Shown here in pieces: positions 28,046 to 36,573 of a stretch of DNA of 64,000 nt. A model generated the notes under the pieces. It saw only the letters and a list, made by a program, of their open reading frames with translations, was not told the origin of the DNA and did not search any database. This DNA is from VAZQ01 sp963756715 (GTDB taxonomy: Bacteria > Pseudomonadota > Alphaproteobacteria > Rhizobiales > Xanthobacteraceae), in the NCBI GenBank assembly GCA_963756715.1, contig CAVWOV010000041.1:90137-154136 (forward strand), written 5' to 3'. Each line of letters opens with the position of its first letter. Within the stretch, counting starts at the first letter, position 1. The position numbers were made by a program, and so were the translations under genes.

Positions 28046-29644
28046 TTGGCGAGTCGCTCGCGGGACCGATCCTTGCCGTTTCATTTCGAAGAATTCGTGC
28101 TCGATCCGGACCGCCGCGAACTGCGGCGGGCGGGCGATCTCGTGGCTGTCGAGCCGCAGGTGTTCGAACTTATCCAATATCTCGTGCGCAACCGTGAGCG
28201 CGTCGTCAGCAAGGACGACATGCTCGATGCGGTCTGGAACGGCCGCGTCGTCTCCGAATCAACGCTCACCAGCCGCATCAACGCGGCGCGGCGCGCCCTT
28301 GGCGACAGCGGCGGCGAGCAACGGCTGATCCGCACGGTCGCGCGCAAGGGCGTGCGCTTCGTCGGCGAGGTGCGGGAACGGGACACGCCCGCAGCCGTCG
28401 CCGAGGCAGGCCAACAAGGCGGCACGGCGGACCCGAGTCCACAACCGGCGTCCGGCGCCGACCGGCCCGCCATCGCGGTGCTGTCGTTCACCAATATGAG
28501 TGGCGAAGCCGACCAGGAATACTTTTCCGATGGCATCAGCGAAGACATCATCACGGCGCTGTCCAAGCTGCGCTGGTTCTTTGTGATCGCCCGCAACTCG
28601 TCGTTCATCTACAAGGGCAAGGCCGTCCACATGAAGCAGATCGCCGAGGAACTCGGCGTCCGCTACGTGGTCGAAGGCAGCGTGCGCAAGAGCGGCGATC
28701 GTGTGCGCATCACGGTCCAGCTCAACGACGTCACCACCGGCGGTCACATCTGGGCCGAGCGATACGACCGCGGCCTCGCCGACGTCTTTGCCGTGCAGGA
28801 CGAGATCACCGAAAATATCGTCGCTGCGATCGAGCCGCAGTTATACGCGGCGGAAAGCTTTCGTGCCCAGCGCAAGCCGCCGGACAGCATGGATGCCTGG
28901 GATCTGGTGATGCGGGCGCTGTCGCACTATTGGCGCGTAACGCGGCAGGACAACGTCGTCGCCCAGGCGCTCCTCGAGAAGGCGATCGCCATCGACCCGA
29001 ACTACGGCCAGGCGCTCGGCGTATTGGCCACCAGCTACATGTTTACCGCCCACATGGGCTGGATGGATACGTCGGCGGCGATGCCGGTTGCGGAGCGCGC
29101 TGCGCTGGCGGCGATCCGTGCCGACAGCGAGGATCCGTGGGCGCACAATGCGCTGGGACACGTCTACCTCTTTGCGCGCCGGTTCGAGGATTCGCTGGCG
29201 GAGTTTGAACTGGCGCTCCGGCTCAATCCGAATTTCGCGTTGGCGCAGGGCTTTTACGGCCTGTCGCTGTCTTATAGCGGACGATGGCAGGACGCCGACG
29301 AGGCCGCCCGCCGCGCGCTGCGGCTGAGCCCGCGCGATCCCTATGCGGCGGTCTATGCCGGGATCCGGGCCTACGCCCAGTTTCTCGGGCGCAACTACGA
29401 GGAAGCAATGCGGCTGGCGCGCGAGTCACTGCGCCAGCGCAGCGACTTCGTCGGCGCACATCGCGTTCTCAGCGCCGCGGCCGGCATGGCCGGTCAGGCC
29501 GACGCTGCCAAATCCGCCCTGCAGGAGTGCCGCCGCGCACAGCCGAATATTTCGCTCGCCTGGATCGCCCAGCACATGCCGATCAAGCAGGATGCCGATC
29601 GCGAACACTACCTGGAAGCTTTTCGCCGCGCCGGATTGAATTAA
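28046..29644 (+). CDS. CadC-like winged-helix regulator with TolB-N/TPR sensor part
   Basis: The 532-residue protein has an OmpR-type DNA-binding domain (about 10-105: LVAVEPQVFELIQYLVRNRERVVSKDDML... RTVARKGVRFVGEV), a Pro/Ala linker, a TolB-N-like domain (about 145-260: PAIAVLSFTNMSGEADQEYFSDG, VRYVVEGSVRKSG, GHIWAERYD) and TPR repeats to the end. It has no obvious membrane helix, unlike CadC. Proteins of this make-up are common in rhizobia and usually have unknown signals. The start is TTG at 28046 or TTG at 28073; no ATG is available upstream of the domain. Confidence 0.87.
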   Translation: MASRSRDRSLPFHFEEFVLDPDRRELRRAGDLVAVEPQVFELIQYLVRNRERVVSKDDMLDAVWNGRVVSESTLTSRINAARRALGDSGGEQRLIRTVARKGVRFVGEVRERDTPAAVAEAGQQGGTADPSPQPASGADRPAIAVLSFTNMSGEADQEYFSDGISEDIITALSKLRWFFVIARNSSFIYKGKAVHMKQIAEELGVRYVVEGSVRKSGDRVRITVQLNDVTTGGHIWAERYDRGLADVFAVQDEITENIVAAIEPQLYAAESFRAQRKPPDSMDAWDLVMRALSHYWRVTRQDNVVAQALLEKAIAIDPNYGQALGVLATSYMFTAHMGWMDTSAAMPVAERAALAAIRADSEDPWAHNALGHVYLFARRFEDSLAEFELALRLNPNFALAQGFYGLSLSYSGRWQDADEAARRALRLSPRDPYAAVYAGIRAYAQFLGRNYEEAMRLARESLRQRSDFVGAHRVLSAAAGMAGQADAAKSALQECRRAQPNISLAWIAQHMPIKQDADREHYLEAFRRAGLN

Positions 29645-29720
29645 CGGCCTTGCGCGTTAGGGCGTCAGCGTATTGCGCCATCATCCGTCATTGACTCGCT
29701 CCGGGCCGCAGGCCTAGACC

Positions 29721-29753
29721 GGAACGGCGGTCCGCACAGCGGAACACCGTCCC
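29721..29753. promoter_or_regulatory. Two IclR-type boxes upstream of the iclR-family gene
   Basis: GGAACGGCGGTCC (29721-29733) and GGAACACCGTCCC (29741-29753) are two imperfect 5-3-5 dyads of the form GGAACnnCnGTCC, their centres 20 bases apart, about two helical turns. They end 24 bases before the start codon. The same form recurs at 33458. Confidence 0.55.
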
Positions 29754-29777
29754 ATTCCCCCGCGATGACGGCTCCCG

Positions 29778-30593
29778 ATGGCAAGACGCAAGGCCCCCGG
29801 CAAGAGCGACGCCCGCCAAGGCGGCGAGCATCTTTCGTCAGTCGCCACCGCGATTCATCTGCTCAAGGCGTTTTCCGAAGACGAAGTCGAGATCGGCATC
29901 AGCGAGTTGGCGCGGCGGCTGTCGCTGGCGAAGAGCACGGTCCATCGGTTGGCCACGACGCTGGTGGCGGAAGGGCTGCTCGAACAGGACCGCGATAGCG
30001 GCAAGTACCATCTCGGCGTAGCGCTGTTCCGGCTCGGCGCTCTGGTGCGCCGGCGCATGGATGTCTCCAATGAGGCGCGACCGTATCTCTACGCGTTGCG
30101 CGAGAAGATCAATGAGAGTGTCCATCTCGCAATCCTCGACGGCGCGGAGATCATGTACGTCTACAATCTCGAAAGCACCCACGCGATCCGCATGCGCTCG
30201 GACATCGGCGTGCGCAAACCCGTGCATTGTACCGCCGAAGGTCAGGCGATCCTGGCGTTCCAGTCCAGCGCGGCAATCGAGCGGGTCGTTGCCGCGGGGC
30301 TTGTGCAGCGCACGCCAAAGACCATCACGAGCCCGGAGAAATTCATCAAGGCGCTCGGCGCGGTCCGCCAGCGCGGCTGCGCAATCGAGGACGAGGAGAG
30401 CGAACCCGGCATGGTGTGCGTCGCCGCCCCGATCCGCGACGACAGCGGCGCGGTGGTCGCCGCGGTGGGCATCGCCGGACCGGCGACGCGGCTCACCAAG
30501 AGGTCTATTGCGGCGGTCATGCCCGATGTCATCGCGGCGGCCGAGCAGGTGTCGGCCCGATTGGGATTTCGGGGCAGCGCGCGCGAGCGTTAG
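29778..30593 (+). CDS. IclR-family transcriptional regulator
   Basis: The 271-residue protein has the IclR winged helix (about 20-85: SVATAIHLLKAFSEDEVEIGISELARRL... SLAKSTVHRLATTLVAEGLL) and the effector domain with HLAILDGAEIMYVYNLES, GVRKPVHCTAEGQAIL, and VCVAAPIRDDSGAVVAAVGIAGPATR. The family usually controls aromatic or short-chain acid catabolism. Two matching boxes lie in its own promoter and a third between the divergent Rieske oxygenase and ferredoxin genes, so these are its likely targets. The ATG at 29778 has no strong ribosome site. Confidence 0.92.
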   Translation: MARRKAPGKSDARQGGEHLSSVATAIHLLKAFSEDEVEIGISELARRLSLAKSTVHRLATTLVAEGLLEQDRDSGKYHLGVALFRLGALVRRRMDVSNEARPYLYALREKINESVHLAILDGAEIMYVYNLESTHAIRMRSDIGVRKPVHCTAEGQAILAFQSSAAIERVVAAGLVQRTPKTITSPEKFIKALGAVRQRGCAIEDEESEPGMVCVAAPIRDDSGAVVAAVGIAGPATRLTKRSIAAVMPDVIAAAEQVSARLGFRGSARER

Positions 30594-30687
30594 TCGAGAC
30601 GCAGTCCCTGGCCGCGCCTAAGTCCACGTCCGAATCGCCCCTGTGGTATGGTGGGCGCGCCCGGATGCACCGGAGCGGGAGGCCCAG

Positions 30688-31501
30688 ATGGCGGCGACTG
30701 ACAAGGTTTTCGCAGGGGCGGTTCCAGAATTGTATGAACGGTACTTGGTTCCCCTTATTTTTGAACCGTATGCGCTCGACCTTGCCGGGCGACTGGCCAA
30801 GGCCGAGCCGCGGGACGTGTTGGAGACGGCCGCAGGAACGGGCGTTCTGACCCGAGCGACCGCAGCGCGGTTACCCGCGCATGCGCGCATGGTAGCAACC
30901 GATCTCAATGAGCCCATGCTCAATCACGCTAAGACACGCCAGTCTCACGATGGGCGAATTGAGTGGCAACAAGCCGATGCTCTGGCGCTGCCGTTCGTGG
31001 ATCAAAGCTTCGATGTCGTGGCCTGCCAGTTCGGTGCGATGTTCTTTCCCGATAAGGTTCAAGGCTACAAGGAGGCGCGCCGTGTGCTGAAGCCCGGCGG
31101 TCAGTTTCTCTTCAACGTGTGGGATCAAATTTCGGAAAACGAGTTTGCTGACGTTGTGACGGAAGCGCTCGCCGCGGTCTTTCCGCATGATCCTCCGCGT
31201 TTCCTGGCGCGTACGCCGCACGGCTACCACGATGTGGAGCGCATTCGCGCCGAATTGAACGCCGCAGGGTTTGCGGACGTTTCAATCGATGCCGTCGATG
31301 CAAGGAGCAAGGCCCTGTCGGCGAACGATCCCGCGATTGCCTACTGCCAGGGCACGCCGCTGCGAAATGAAATCGAGGCCCGCGATGCATCGCGCTTGCA
31401 GGACGCGACCAAGCAGGCGGCTGAAGCTTTGGCGCATCGCTTTGGCAGATGGCGGCGTCGACGGCCGCATCCGGGCATTCGTCATTACGGCGCGTCGCTA
31501 A
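30688..31501 (+). pseudogene. SAM-dependent methyltransferase (one-base shift at 31447)
   Basis: From ATG 30688, behind a GGGAGG site, the protein has motif I DVLETAAGTGVLTRATA, VATDLNEPMLNHAK, FDVVACQFGAMFFPDK and VLKPGGQFLFNVWD, a Methyltransf_11 enzyme. The C-terminus breaks: RFGRWRRRRPHPG is out of frame, while removal of the extra A in TTTGGCAGATGG gives RFGDGGVDGRIRAFVITARR, the usual family ending, with TAA at 31501. The corrected length is about 270 residues. The substrate is unknown. Confidence 0.85.
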
Positions 31502-31516
31502 ATTGGGAATGACGCG

Positions 31517-32035
31517 CTACGCCCGCAGCGCCGCCAGCATCTCGTCGATGTAGTCCTCGCCGGTCGCGATCACCAGCATCGACGCATAGGGACGCAGGCT
31601 CGCCAGTGTCTTGGACAATTCCTCGTCCGAGGTGTGCTCGCTGCCGATGATCAGCGCGGTGGTCATCACCTTGCGCACCGCGCAGGCTTCGCCGATGACG
31701 GCGGCCGCCTGCGCACTGGTGCCGGCGCTCGCCACCATCACGATCAGATCGGCCGCGGCGACCTCCTCGACCAGCGTCTTGGTGCGGCCGGCAAGATCGG
31801 AGAGCCATGCCTGCATGGTCCAGCCTTCGCCGCCGCGCGGGGCGCCGTCGAACTTGAGTGAGGTGAGGAATGTGGCGCGCTGCCAGGCCCGTTCGGCGAC
31901 GCGCTTGACCACGGCCTCGCTCGGCTCGTCGAGTGCGATCACCTTGACGACACGGGGCTTGGAATTCGGATAGTCGATGCGGAACCGCGCTTCGGCGGCC
32001 GAACTCATCCGCGCGCTTTCGCTCTGCATCGTCAC
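31517..32035 (-). CDS. Unknown Rossmann-like protein coupled to the Rieske oxygenase
   Basis: The 172-residue protein is not recognised. Its C-terminal half alternates hydrophobic strands and helices: AADLIVMVASAGTSAQAAAVIGEA, then VMTTALIIGSEHTSDEE and YASMLVIATGEDYIDEML. The ADLIVMVASAGTS...AAVIGEA layout recalls the strand-loop-helix around the glycine-rich loop of tubulin/FtsZ proteins, but the GGGTGTG motif is absent. The N-terminus is basic and charged. Its start overlaps the stop of the Rieske oxygenase (ATGA at 32035-32032), so the two are made together; a role in assembly, regulation or substrate handling of that oxygenase is inference. Confidence 0.72.
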   Translation of the reverse strand: MTMQSESARMSSAAEARFRIDYPNSKPRVVKVIALDEPSEAVVKRVAERAWQRATFLTSLKFDGAPRGGEGWTMQAWLSDLAGRTKTLVEEVAAADLIVMVASAGTSAQAAAVIGEACAVRKVMTTALIIGSEHTSDEELSKTLASLRPYASMLVIATGEDYIDEMLAALRA

Positions 32036-33318
32036 ACCGTCGTCTGGGCGACGCCGGGGCGCGACACCAGCGCATCTCGGGCCGCATCCTTGAACGCCTC
32101 GTCAGGCGGCAGAACGACCGAGGCGGAACGCACCCGGTGGTGCTCCGGATCGACGCCCGGAGGTGTCGTTCCTTTGTCGACCAGTGCCTTGGCGGCGCGC
32201 ATCAGGCGATGGCGCGCCATGATGATGCCGTTGTCGGTGGAGACCAGGTTCTCCTTGGTGCGGTCGCAGACCGGACCCATGCTTTCCTGCAGCGAGGAGT
32301 CCTGGATGGCGATGCCCGAAACGCCGCTGAAGGTCCGCCCGGCCTTCTGCGAGGCGCGATCGATCAGGTAGTCGTTGTCCTTGTTGGCGAGCGGCCGGTA
32401 GGTGCCCGGCACATATTTGCAATGCACGCCCGCGCCGTCGCGCATCGCGTCGACCTCGCGCTGGCTCAGCGCGCGCACCGGATGGAAATCGTAGCTCCAG
32501 GCCCAGCAGTTCTCGTCGTCGATCGGAATCCAGAAGTGCCCGTGCAGCGGATGGTCGGCGCGCGGCGGAATCATCGTGAACGTCGGCATTACCCACTGCG
32601 TAACGCGCCAGTAGTAATTGCCGCTCTCGGCATTGCGGCGGGCGCCGATGTGCAGGCCACCGGCGCTCTCGACCACCTCGAAATGCGGCTGCATGTCCGA
32701 GAGATTGTACTGGTTGCCCTTGGCGCCCTTGAACAGCGGGTCGGTGCTGAGGTCGCCGCGGTGCAGGAACGAGACGTGGCTGGAATCGATGCCGCCTTCC
32801 ATCGCCTGCAGCCAGTTGCTCTCCTGCAACCGCTTCGAGACGAACACCTGGTCGGCCGGCACGGTCGCGAACTCCCACTCCGGCAGCGGCGGCTGCTGTT
32901 CGGGCGGCCCCAGATAGGTCCACAGCACCGGACCACGTTTCACCAACGGGTAGGACTTGAGCTTGATCTTCTCGCAGAAGCCGGACTCGACCGGTTCGGA
33001 AGGAACCTCGACACACTGGCCGGTCACGTCGTACTTCCAGCCGTGATAGGGGCAGCGCAGACCGCAATCCTCGTTGCGGCCGAACCACAGCGAGACGCCA
33101 CGGTGGGCGCAGAACTCGTCGATCAGTCCGTAGCGGCCTTCGCTGTCGCGGAAGGCGACAAGCCGTTCCGACAGCATTTTCACCCGGACCGGCGGGCAAT
33201 CGTTTTCGGGAAGCTCCTCGGCCAGCAGCGCCGGGAACCAGTAACTGCGAAACAGCCGGCCCATCGCGGTGCCGGGGCCGGTTTGCGTCAAGAGGTCGTT
33301 CTGATCTGTTCTCAGCAT
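32032..33318 (-). CDS. Rieske non-heme iron aromatic-ring oxygenase, phthalate dioxygenase type
   Basis: The 428-residue protein has the Rieske ligands Cys70-x-His72 (FCAHRGVS) and Cys89-x2-His92 (RCPYHGWKYD), and the mononuclear iron site around Asp178, His181 and His186 (EGGIDSSHVSFLHRGD). The length and the missing small subunit fit the alpha-only class (phthalate 4,5-dioxygenase, vanillate demethylase). It would hydroxylate or demethylate an aromatic acid. A Rieske ferredoxin is encoded divergently at 33526. The GTP/electron partner reductase is not adjacent; the one at 25527 is a candidate. Confidence 0.92.
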   Translation of the reverse strand: MLRTDQNDLLTQTGPGTAMGRLFRSYWFPALLAEELPENDCPPVRVKMLSERLVAFRDSEGRYGLIDEFCAHRGVSLWFGRNEDCGLRCPYHGWKYDVTGQCVEVPSEPVESGFCEKIKLKSYPLVKRGPVLWTYLGPPEQQPPLPEWEFATVPADQVFVSKRLQESNWLQAMEGGIDSSHVSFLHRGDLSTDPLFKGAKGNQYNLSDMQPHFEVVESAGGLHIGARRNAESGNYYWRVTQWVMPTFTMIPPRADHPLHGHFWIPIDDENCWAWSYDFHPVRALSQREVDAMRDGAGVHCKYVPGTYRPLANKDNDYLIDRASQKAGRTFSGVSGIAIQDSSLQESMGPVCDRTKENLVSTDNGIIMARHRLMRAAKALVDKGTTPPGVDPEHHRVRSASVVLPPDEAFKDAARDALVSRPGVAQTTV

Positions 33319-33457
33319 GGCGTCACTCCGAGCGCAGCGAGACGGGGCGGCGGTGTCGCATCGCTATGTAGCGCGTTTCCGGGACCGATCCCATCGTGCG
33401 CGTTGACCGCGGCGCGCCGCACGGGATATCAAATAAAGCCAGCGCGTTCCTTCATAC

Positions 33458-33470
33458 GGAACGCCGTTCC
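33458..33470. promoter_or_regulatory. IclR-type box between the Rieske oxygenase and ferredoxin genes
   Basis: GGAACGCCGTTCC is a perfect 5-3-5 inverted repeat in the divergent promoter region. It matches the two boxes upstream of the iclR-family gene at 29778 in form and spacing, which points to that regulator. Confidence 0.55.
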
Positions 33471-33525
33471 AAACCGTACAATTCAGTACCATTCCAATCC
33501 GGATGGCGTCAACGAGGAGCCCCGC

Positions 33526-33846
33526 ATGACAACCCCGCCCGAACGCATCGATCTCTGCGCTGCAGCCGATGTCGCGCCCGGCAGCACGCTGCGGGTGGAG
33601 GCGGGAGACCTGGCCTTGGCGGTATTCAATGTGGATGGCGAATTCTTCGTCACCGACGACCAGTGCACCCACGGACCGGGCTTGCTTTCCGAAGGCTTCG
33701 TCGACGGCGACGTGGTGGAATGCAATTTCCACAACGGTCAGTTCAACATCAAGACCGGCGAGGTGGTCTCGCCGCCCTGCATGGTACCGATCAAGACCTA
33801 CCCCACCACGGTCGAGGATGGCAGGGTATTCATCGACCCGGACTAG
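33526..33846 (+). CDS. Rieske-type ferredoxin of an aromatic oxygenase
   Basis: The 106-residue protein has the Rieske [2Fe-2S] ligands in DDQCTHGPG and VECNFHNGQF (Cys-x-His and Cys-x2-His), near residues 47-49 and 66-69, and the typical end KTYPTTVEDGRVFID. It should carry electrons from a flavin reductase to a Rieske oxygenase, most simply the divergent one at 32032. ATG 33526 follows a GAGGAG site. There is no signal peptide. Confidence 0.92.
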   Translation: MTTPPERIDLCAAADVAPGSTLRVEAGDLALAVFNVDGEFFVTDDQCTHGPGLLSEGFVDGDVVECNFHNGQFNIKTGEVVSPPCMVPIKTYPTTVEDGRVFIDPD

Positions 33847-33955
33847 GAAGCCCGCCGCCGGCACAGCCAGCATCGCTTTCCGTTGTGTAGAATACTGAAT
33901 CATCCGCGGCCGCGGACGAACACAACCGTGCGAATGCACGATCAGGGAGGAAGGC

Positions 33956-34651
33956 ATGACCACGACCGTGGTGGCCCGCTGCACCAACGGCATCAAGGAG
34001 GCGATGCTCGAACTCGCGCCCGAATTCGAGCGCGCGCAGGGCGTCAAGCTCAACGCCATGTTCGGCTCGACCAAGCTGATCGTCGACGAAATGAACGCCG
34101 GTGCCCAAGCCGATCTCCTGATCCTCACCGACGAGGCCATCGAGCAGTTTATCAAGGCAGGCACGGTCAAGGCAGGCAGCCGGGTCGATCTGGCGCGATC
34201 CGGCATCGGTGTGGCGGTGCCCAAGGGCGCGCCGAAGCCGGACATCAGCACGCCCGAGGCACTCAAGCGCGCGCTGCTCGCGGCCAAGACCGTCTCTTAT
34301 TCGCAAATCGGCGCGAGTGGCATCTACACGGCGAACGTGCTGATTCCGCGGCTCGGCATCGCCGAGGAGATGAAGTCGCGCGCGCTTTTGCCGGATCCCG
34401 GGACGCCGGTCGGCGTGCTGCTGGCGAGCGGCAAGGCCGAAATCGGTCTGCAGCAGATCAGCGAACTGATGCCCGTCCCGGGCGTCGAGATCGTCGGTCC
34501 GCTGCCGGGCGACCTGCAGAAGATGACGACGTTCTCGGCGGGAATTTGCACTGGCGCCAAAGCGGCCGACGCCGCCAAGGCGCTGGTGGCCTTCCTCAAG
34601 GCGCCTGCCGCGCTGCCGGTGATCAGGCGGCACGGCCTGGAAGTGGCGTAG
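33956..34651 (+). CDS. ModA-like type 2 substrate-binding protein without a signal peptide
   Basis: The 231-residue protein has the ModA/PBP2 fold: VVARCTNGIKEAMLELAPEFE at the start, MFGSTKLIVDEMNAGAQADLLILTDE, the hinge ARSGIGVAVPKGAP, and GKAEIGLQQISELMPVPGVEIVG. The molybdate/tungstate family is normally exported, but this copy begins directly with the first strand and has no signal peptide, and no permease or ATPase gene is nearby. It may act in the cytosol as a sensor or carrier. A GGGAGGAAGG stretch precedes ATG 33956, which supports this start. Confidence 0.82.
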   Translation: MTTTVVARCTNGIKEAMLELAPEFERAQGVKLNAMFGSTKLIVDEMNAGAQADLLILTDEAIEQFIKAGTVKAGSRVDLARSGIGVAVPKGAPKPDISTPEALKRALLAAKTVSYSQIGASGIYTANVLIPRLGIAEEMKSRALLPDPGTPVGVLLASGKAEIGLQQISELMPVPGVEIVGPLPGDLQKMTTFSAGICTGAKAADAAKALVAFLKAPAALPVIRRHGLEVA

Positions 34652-34679
34652 ACGGCGACAAGGCGATTCTCGGACGACC

Positions 34680-35279
34680 ATGGCACGCACCTCGAAGCCC
34701 TCCCGACGACGAAATTCGATCCCGACTGACGCGGCAAATCGGACGCGCAAACCGGCCGCGGACGCCGGCACGGGACGCAAGGTCGTCACCGTCAACGACA
34801 AGATGCAGAAAGGCTACCGTTACCGGATCACCGCACCGGCCGGGCGGAGCTTCGATCCGGAATTCCGCCCGCAGCTTACGCCGCAGCAGATGCTCCAGCT
34901 CGGTGTGTTCTGCGGCAAGTATATGACGGATTGCCGCCGCGAATTCCCCAAGACTTGGTTCGTGCACGCGAAGCTTTCGCCGAAAGCGCGCGATTGCTCG
35001 CTCAATTTCTTCGGCGTCGATGCAAGCCAGCCGCTGTCGGTCTGGCGCGCCAAGGGATGGCTTCATCCCGACGACCCGCGCGGCTGGTTCCAGTGGTATT
35101 GCCGCTACTATATGGGCCGCCGCATGCCCGAGGAGGACCGCCGCCAGATCAAGCGCTGGAAGGCGATCCGGCGCCACGTCCGGCAGGTGCAGAAGAATTG
35201 CGAGCCCGGCGACCTGCTGTGCCGCAAGCGCCAGCGTCAGGCGCTGCTGCACTGGGCCTATGACAGCCGGAAAATCTGA
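34680..35279 (+). CDS. Conserved-looking hypothetical protein, Trp/Tyr/Arg-rich
   Basis: The 199-residue protein has a basic disordered N-terminus (about 1-40) and a compact middle and C-terminal part rich in aromatic and basic residues: RYRITAPAGRSFDPEFRPQLTP, MLQLGVFCGKYMTDCRREFP, GWFQWYCRYYMGRRMPEEDRR. Cys residues are spaced through the second half. It looks like a nucleic-acid-binding or structural cytosolic protein also found outside bacteria, but I cannot name the family. It follows the binding-protein gene by 28 bases and may be co-transcribed. Confidence 0.68.
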   Translation: MARTSKPSRRRNSIPTDAANRTRKPAADAGTGRKVVTVNDKMQKGYRYRITAPAGRSFDPEFRPQLTPQQMLQLGVFCGKYMTDCRREFPKTWFVHAKLSPKARDCSLNFFGVDASQPLSVWRAKGWLHPDDPRGWFQWYCRYYMGRRMPEEDRRQIKRWKAIRRHVRQVQKNCEPGDLLCRKRQRQALLHWAYDSRKI

Positions 35280-35366
35280 TCGCGATCGACGATTCTTAAG
35301 GCAGAATGAGTTTAGACGTGCGGGTCATCCCTGCGCATGCCGGGTCAGGAATGGTTGTCGTTGGAA

Positions 35367-36394
35367 TCATTCCTTTCGCCGCGCATTCACCGCCAGCGAT
35401 AACAGCGTGCGCTGGGCGATGGCCTCCGCCATTGCGGCCTGCCGCCGCGTTTCGAGCGACGCTTCCGCGAGTTGCGCCATCGCGCGTTCGAGCCGTGCCG
35501 AGGTCCAGGCGCGCAGCACGCTTTCGACCAGCGGCTTGCGCGAGAAGTGAACGAAGGGCTGCATGCTCTCGACCGCCTGCGCCGCTGACCCGCCTTCGTC
35601 GATTGCGAGCCGCGCCTTGTGCAGCCCGCTCACCTGGCGCAACGCAGCCGACACGATCGTACCGGGCGCGGTACCGGCGGTGCGCGCCTTGGCGAACTGA
35701 ACCTCAAGTTCGCCGGTGCGGCCCGCGAAGGCGGCATCGAGCAACTCGTCGAGCGCCAGCGACGACGCATCGGCGACGACGGCCAGCACATCGTCGAGTT
35801 CGACCTTGTCCCTGCCGCGCGCGAACAAGATGAGCTTCTGCAGTTCACTGCGCGACGCCAGACGATCGCCGCCAAGCAGCGGAACCAGGACGGCACGCGC
35901 CTCCGGCGAGATCGCAAGTCCCGCGGTTCGCATTTCGTCATCGACGAGCAGCGCGAGACTTTTCTCGTTGTCCGCATAACAGGGCAGGACCGCTACGTTT
36001 TTGGCACGCTCGCACAGCGTGCGGAGCGGAGCGGAGCGCCGCAGATCGCCGGCTTCGATCACGACGCGGCAATCGGGCGATGCGGCCGCGATCACGGCTT
36101 CGACGGCGGCCGCGAAGTTGCGGCTCCGGCCTTGACCCAGACCGCGCGGCGGCCGCCGAACAGCGGTATGGTGTTTGCTTCCTCGACCAGGCGCGACGGT
36201 TCACCGGCAAGGTCATCGCCGTTGAGGCGGACCAGGCTGAACGGGTCGCTCGCGTCGTCAACCGATTCCTTGATCAGCCGTTCGACCCGCTCATGCACCA
36301 GGCCGGCGTCGGGGCCGTAGACCAGCACGATCGGCCGCGCCGGATCGGGCCGCGAGAGGAACCGTTCGATGTCGGCGGTCTTGAGGGCAACCAT
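35367..36394 (-). pseudogene. holA: DNA polymerase III delta subunit (shift near 36122)
   Basis: The N-terminal piece (MVALKTADIERFLSRP, VLVYGPDAGLVHERVERL, FSLVRLNGDDLAGEPSRLVEEANTI) and the C-terminal piece (VIEAGDLRRSAPLRTLCERAKN, LVPLLGGDRLASRSELQKLILF) together make one 342-residue HolA, the clamp-loader subunit that opens the beta clamp. At 36120-36124 GGAGCCGCAAC should probably read GGAGCCCGCAAC; a missing C in a C-run breaks the frame after KAGA, giving RNFAAAVEAV when restored. It lies upstream of nothing obvious and downstream of lptE, the usual order leuS-lptE-holA. Confidence 0.88.
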
Positions 36395-36475
36395 GCGCTG
36401 GTTATGGCGCGGCAGACTTTGGGATGGAAGTCACACTTGAACACTGGTGGATTGTTATTCGAGTTCGCGCAAGTC

Positions 36476-36570
36476 CTCTCGCCGTTCGTTCCCGCGCAGG
36501 CGGGAACCCAGGGCCGCGTAATCAGTGCTTGTGATTCTGGGTCCCCGCTTTCGCGGGGACGAGCGGAGAG
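36476..36570. repeat. Palindromic element (CGTTCCCGC...GCGGGGACGA type), intergenic copy
   Basis: The element has two hairpins: CCGTTCGTTCCCGCGCAGGCGGGAACCCAGG and CTGGGTCCCCGCTTTCGCGGGGACGAGCGG. The outer arms pair with each other (CCGTTCG/CGAGCGG, CCCAG/CTGGG), giving a cruciform. It lies between holA and lptE. A close copy interrupts leuS at 38523. This is the RPE-like palindrome widespread in Bradyrhizobium relatives. Confidence 0.8.
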
Positions 36571-36573
36571 AAC

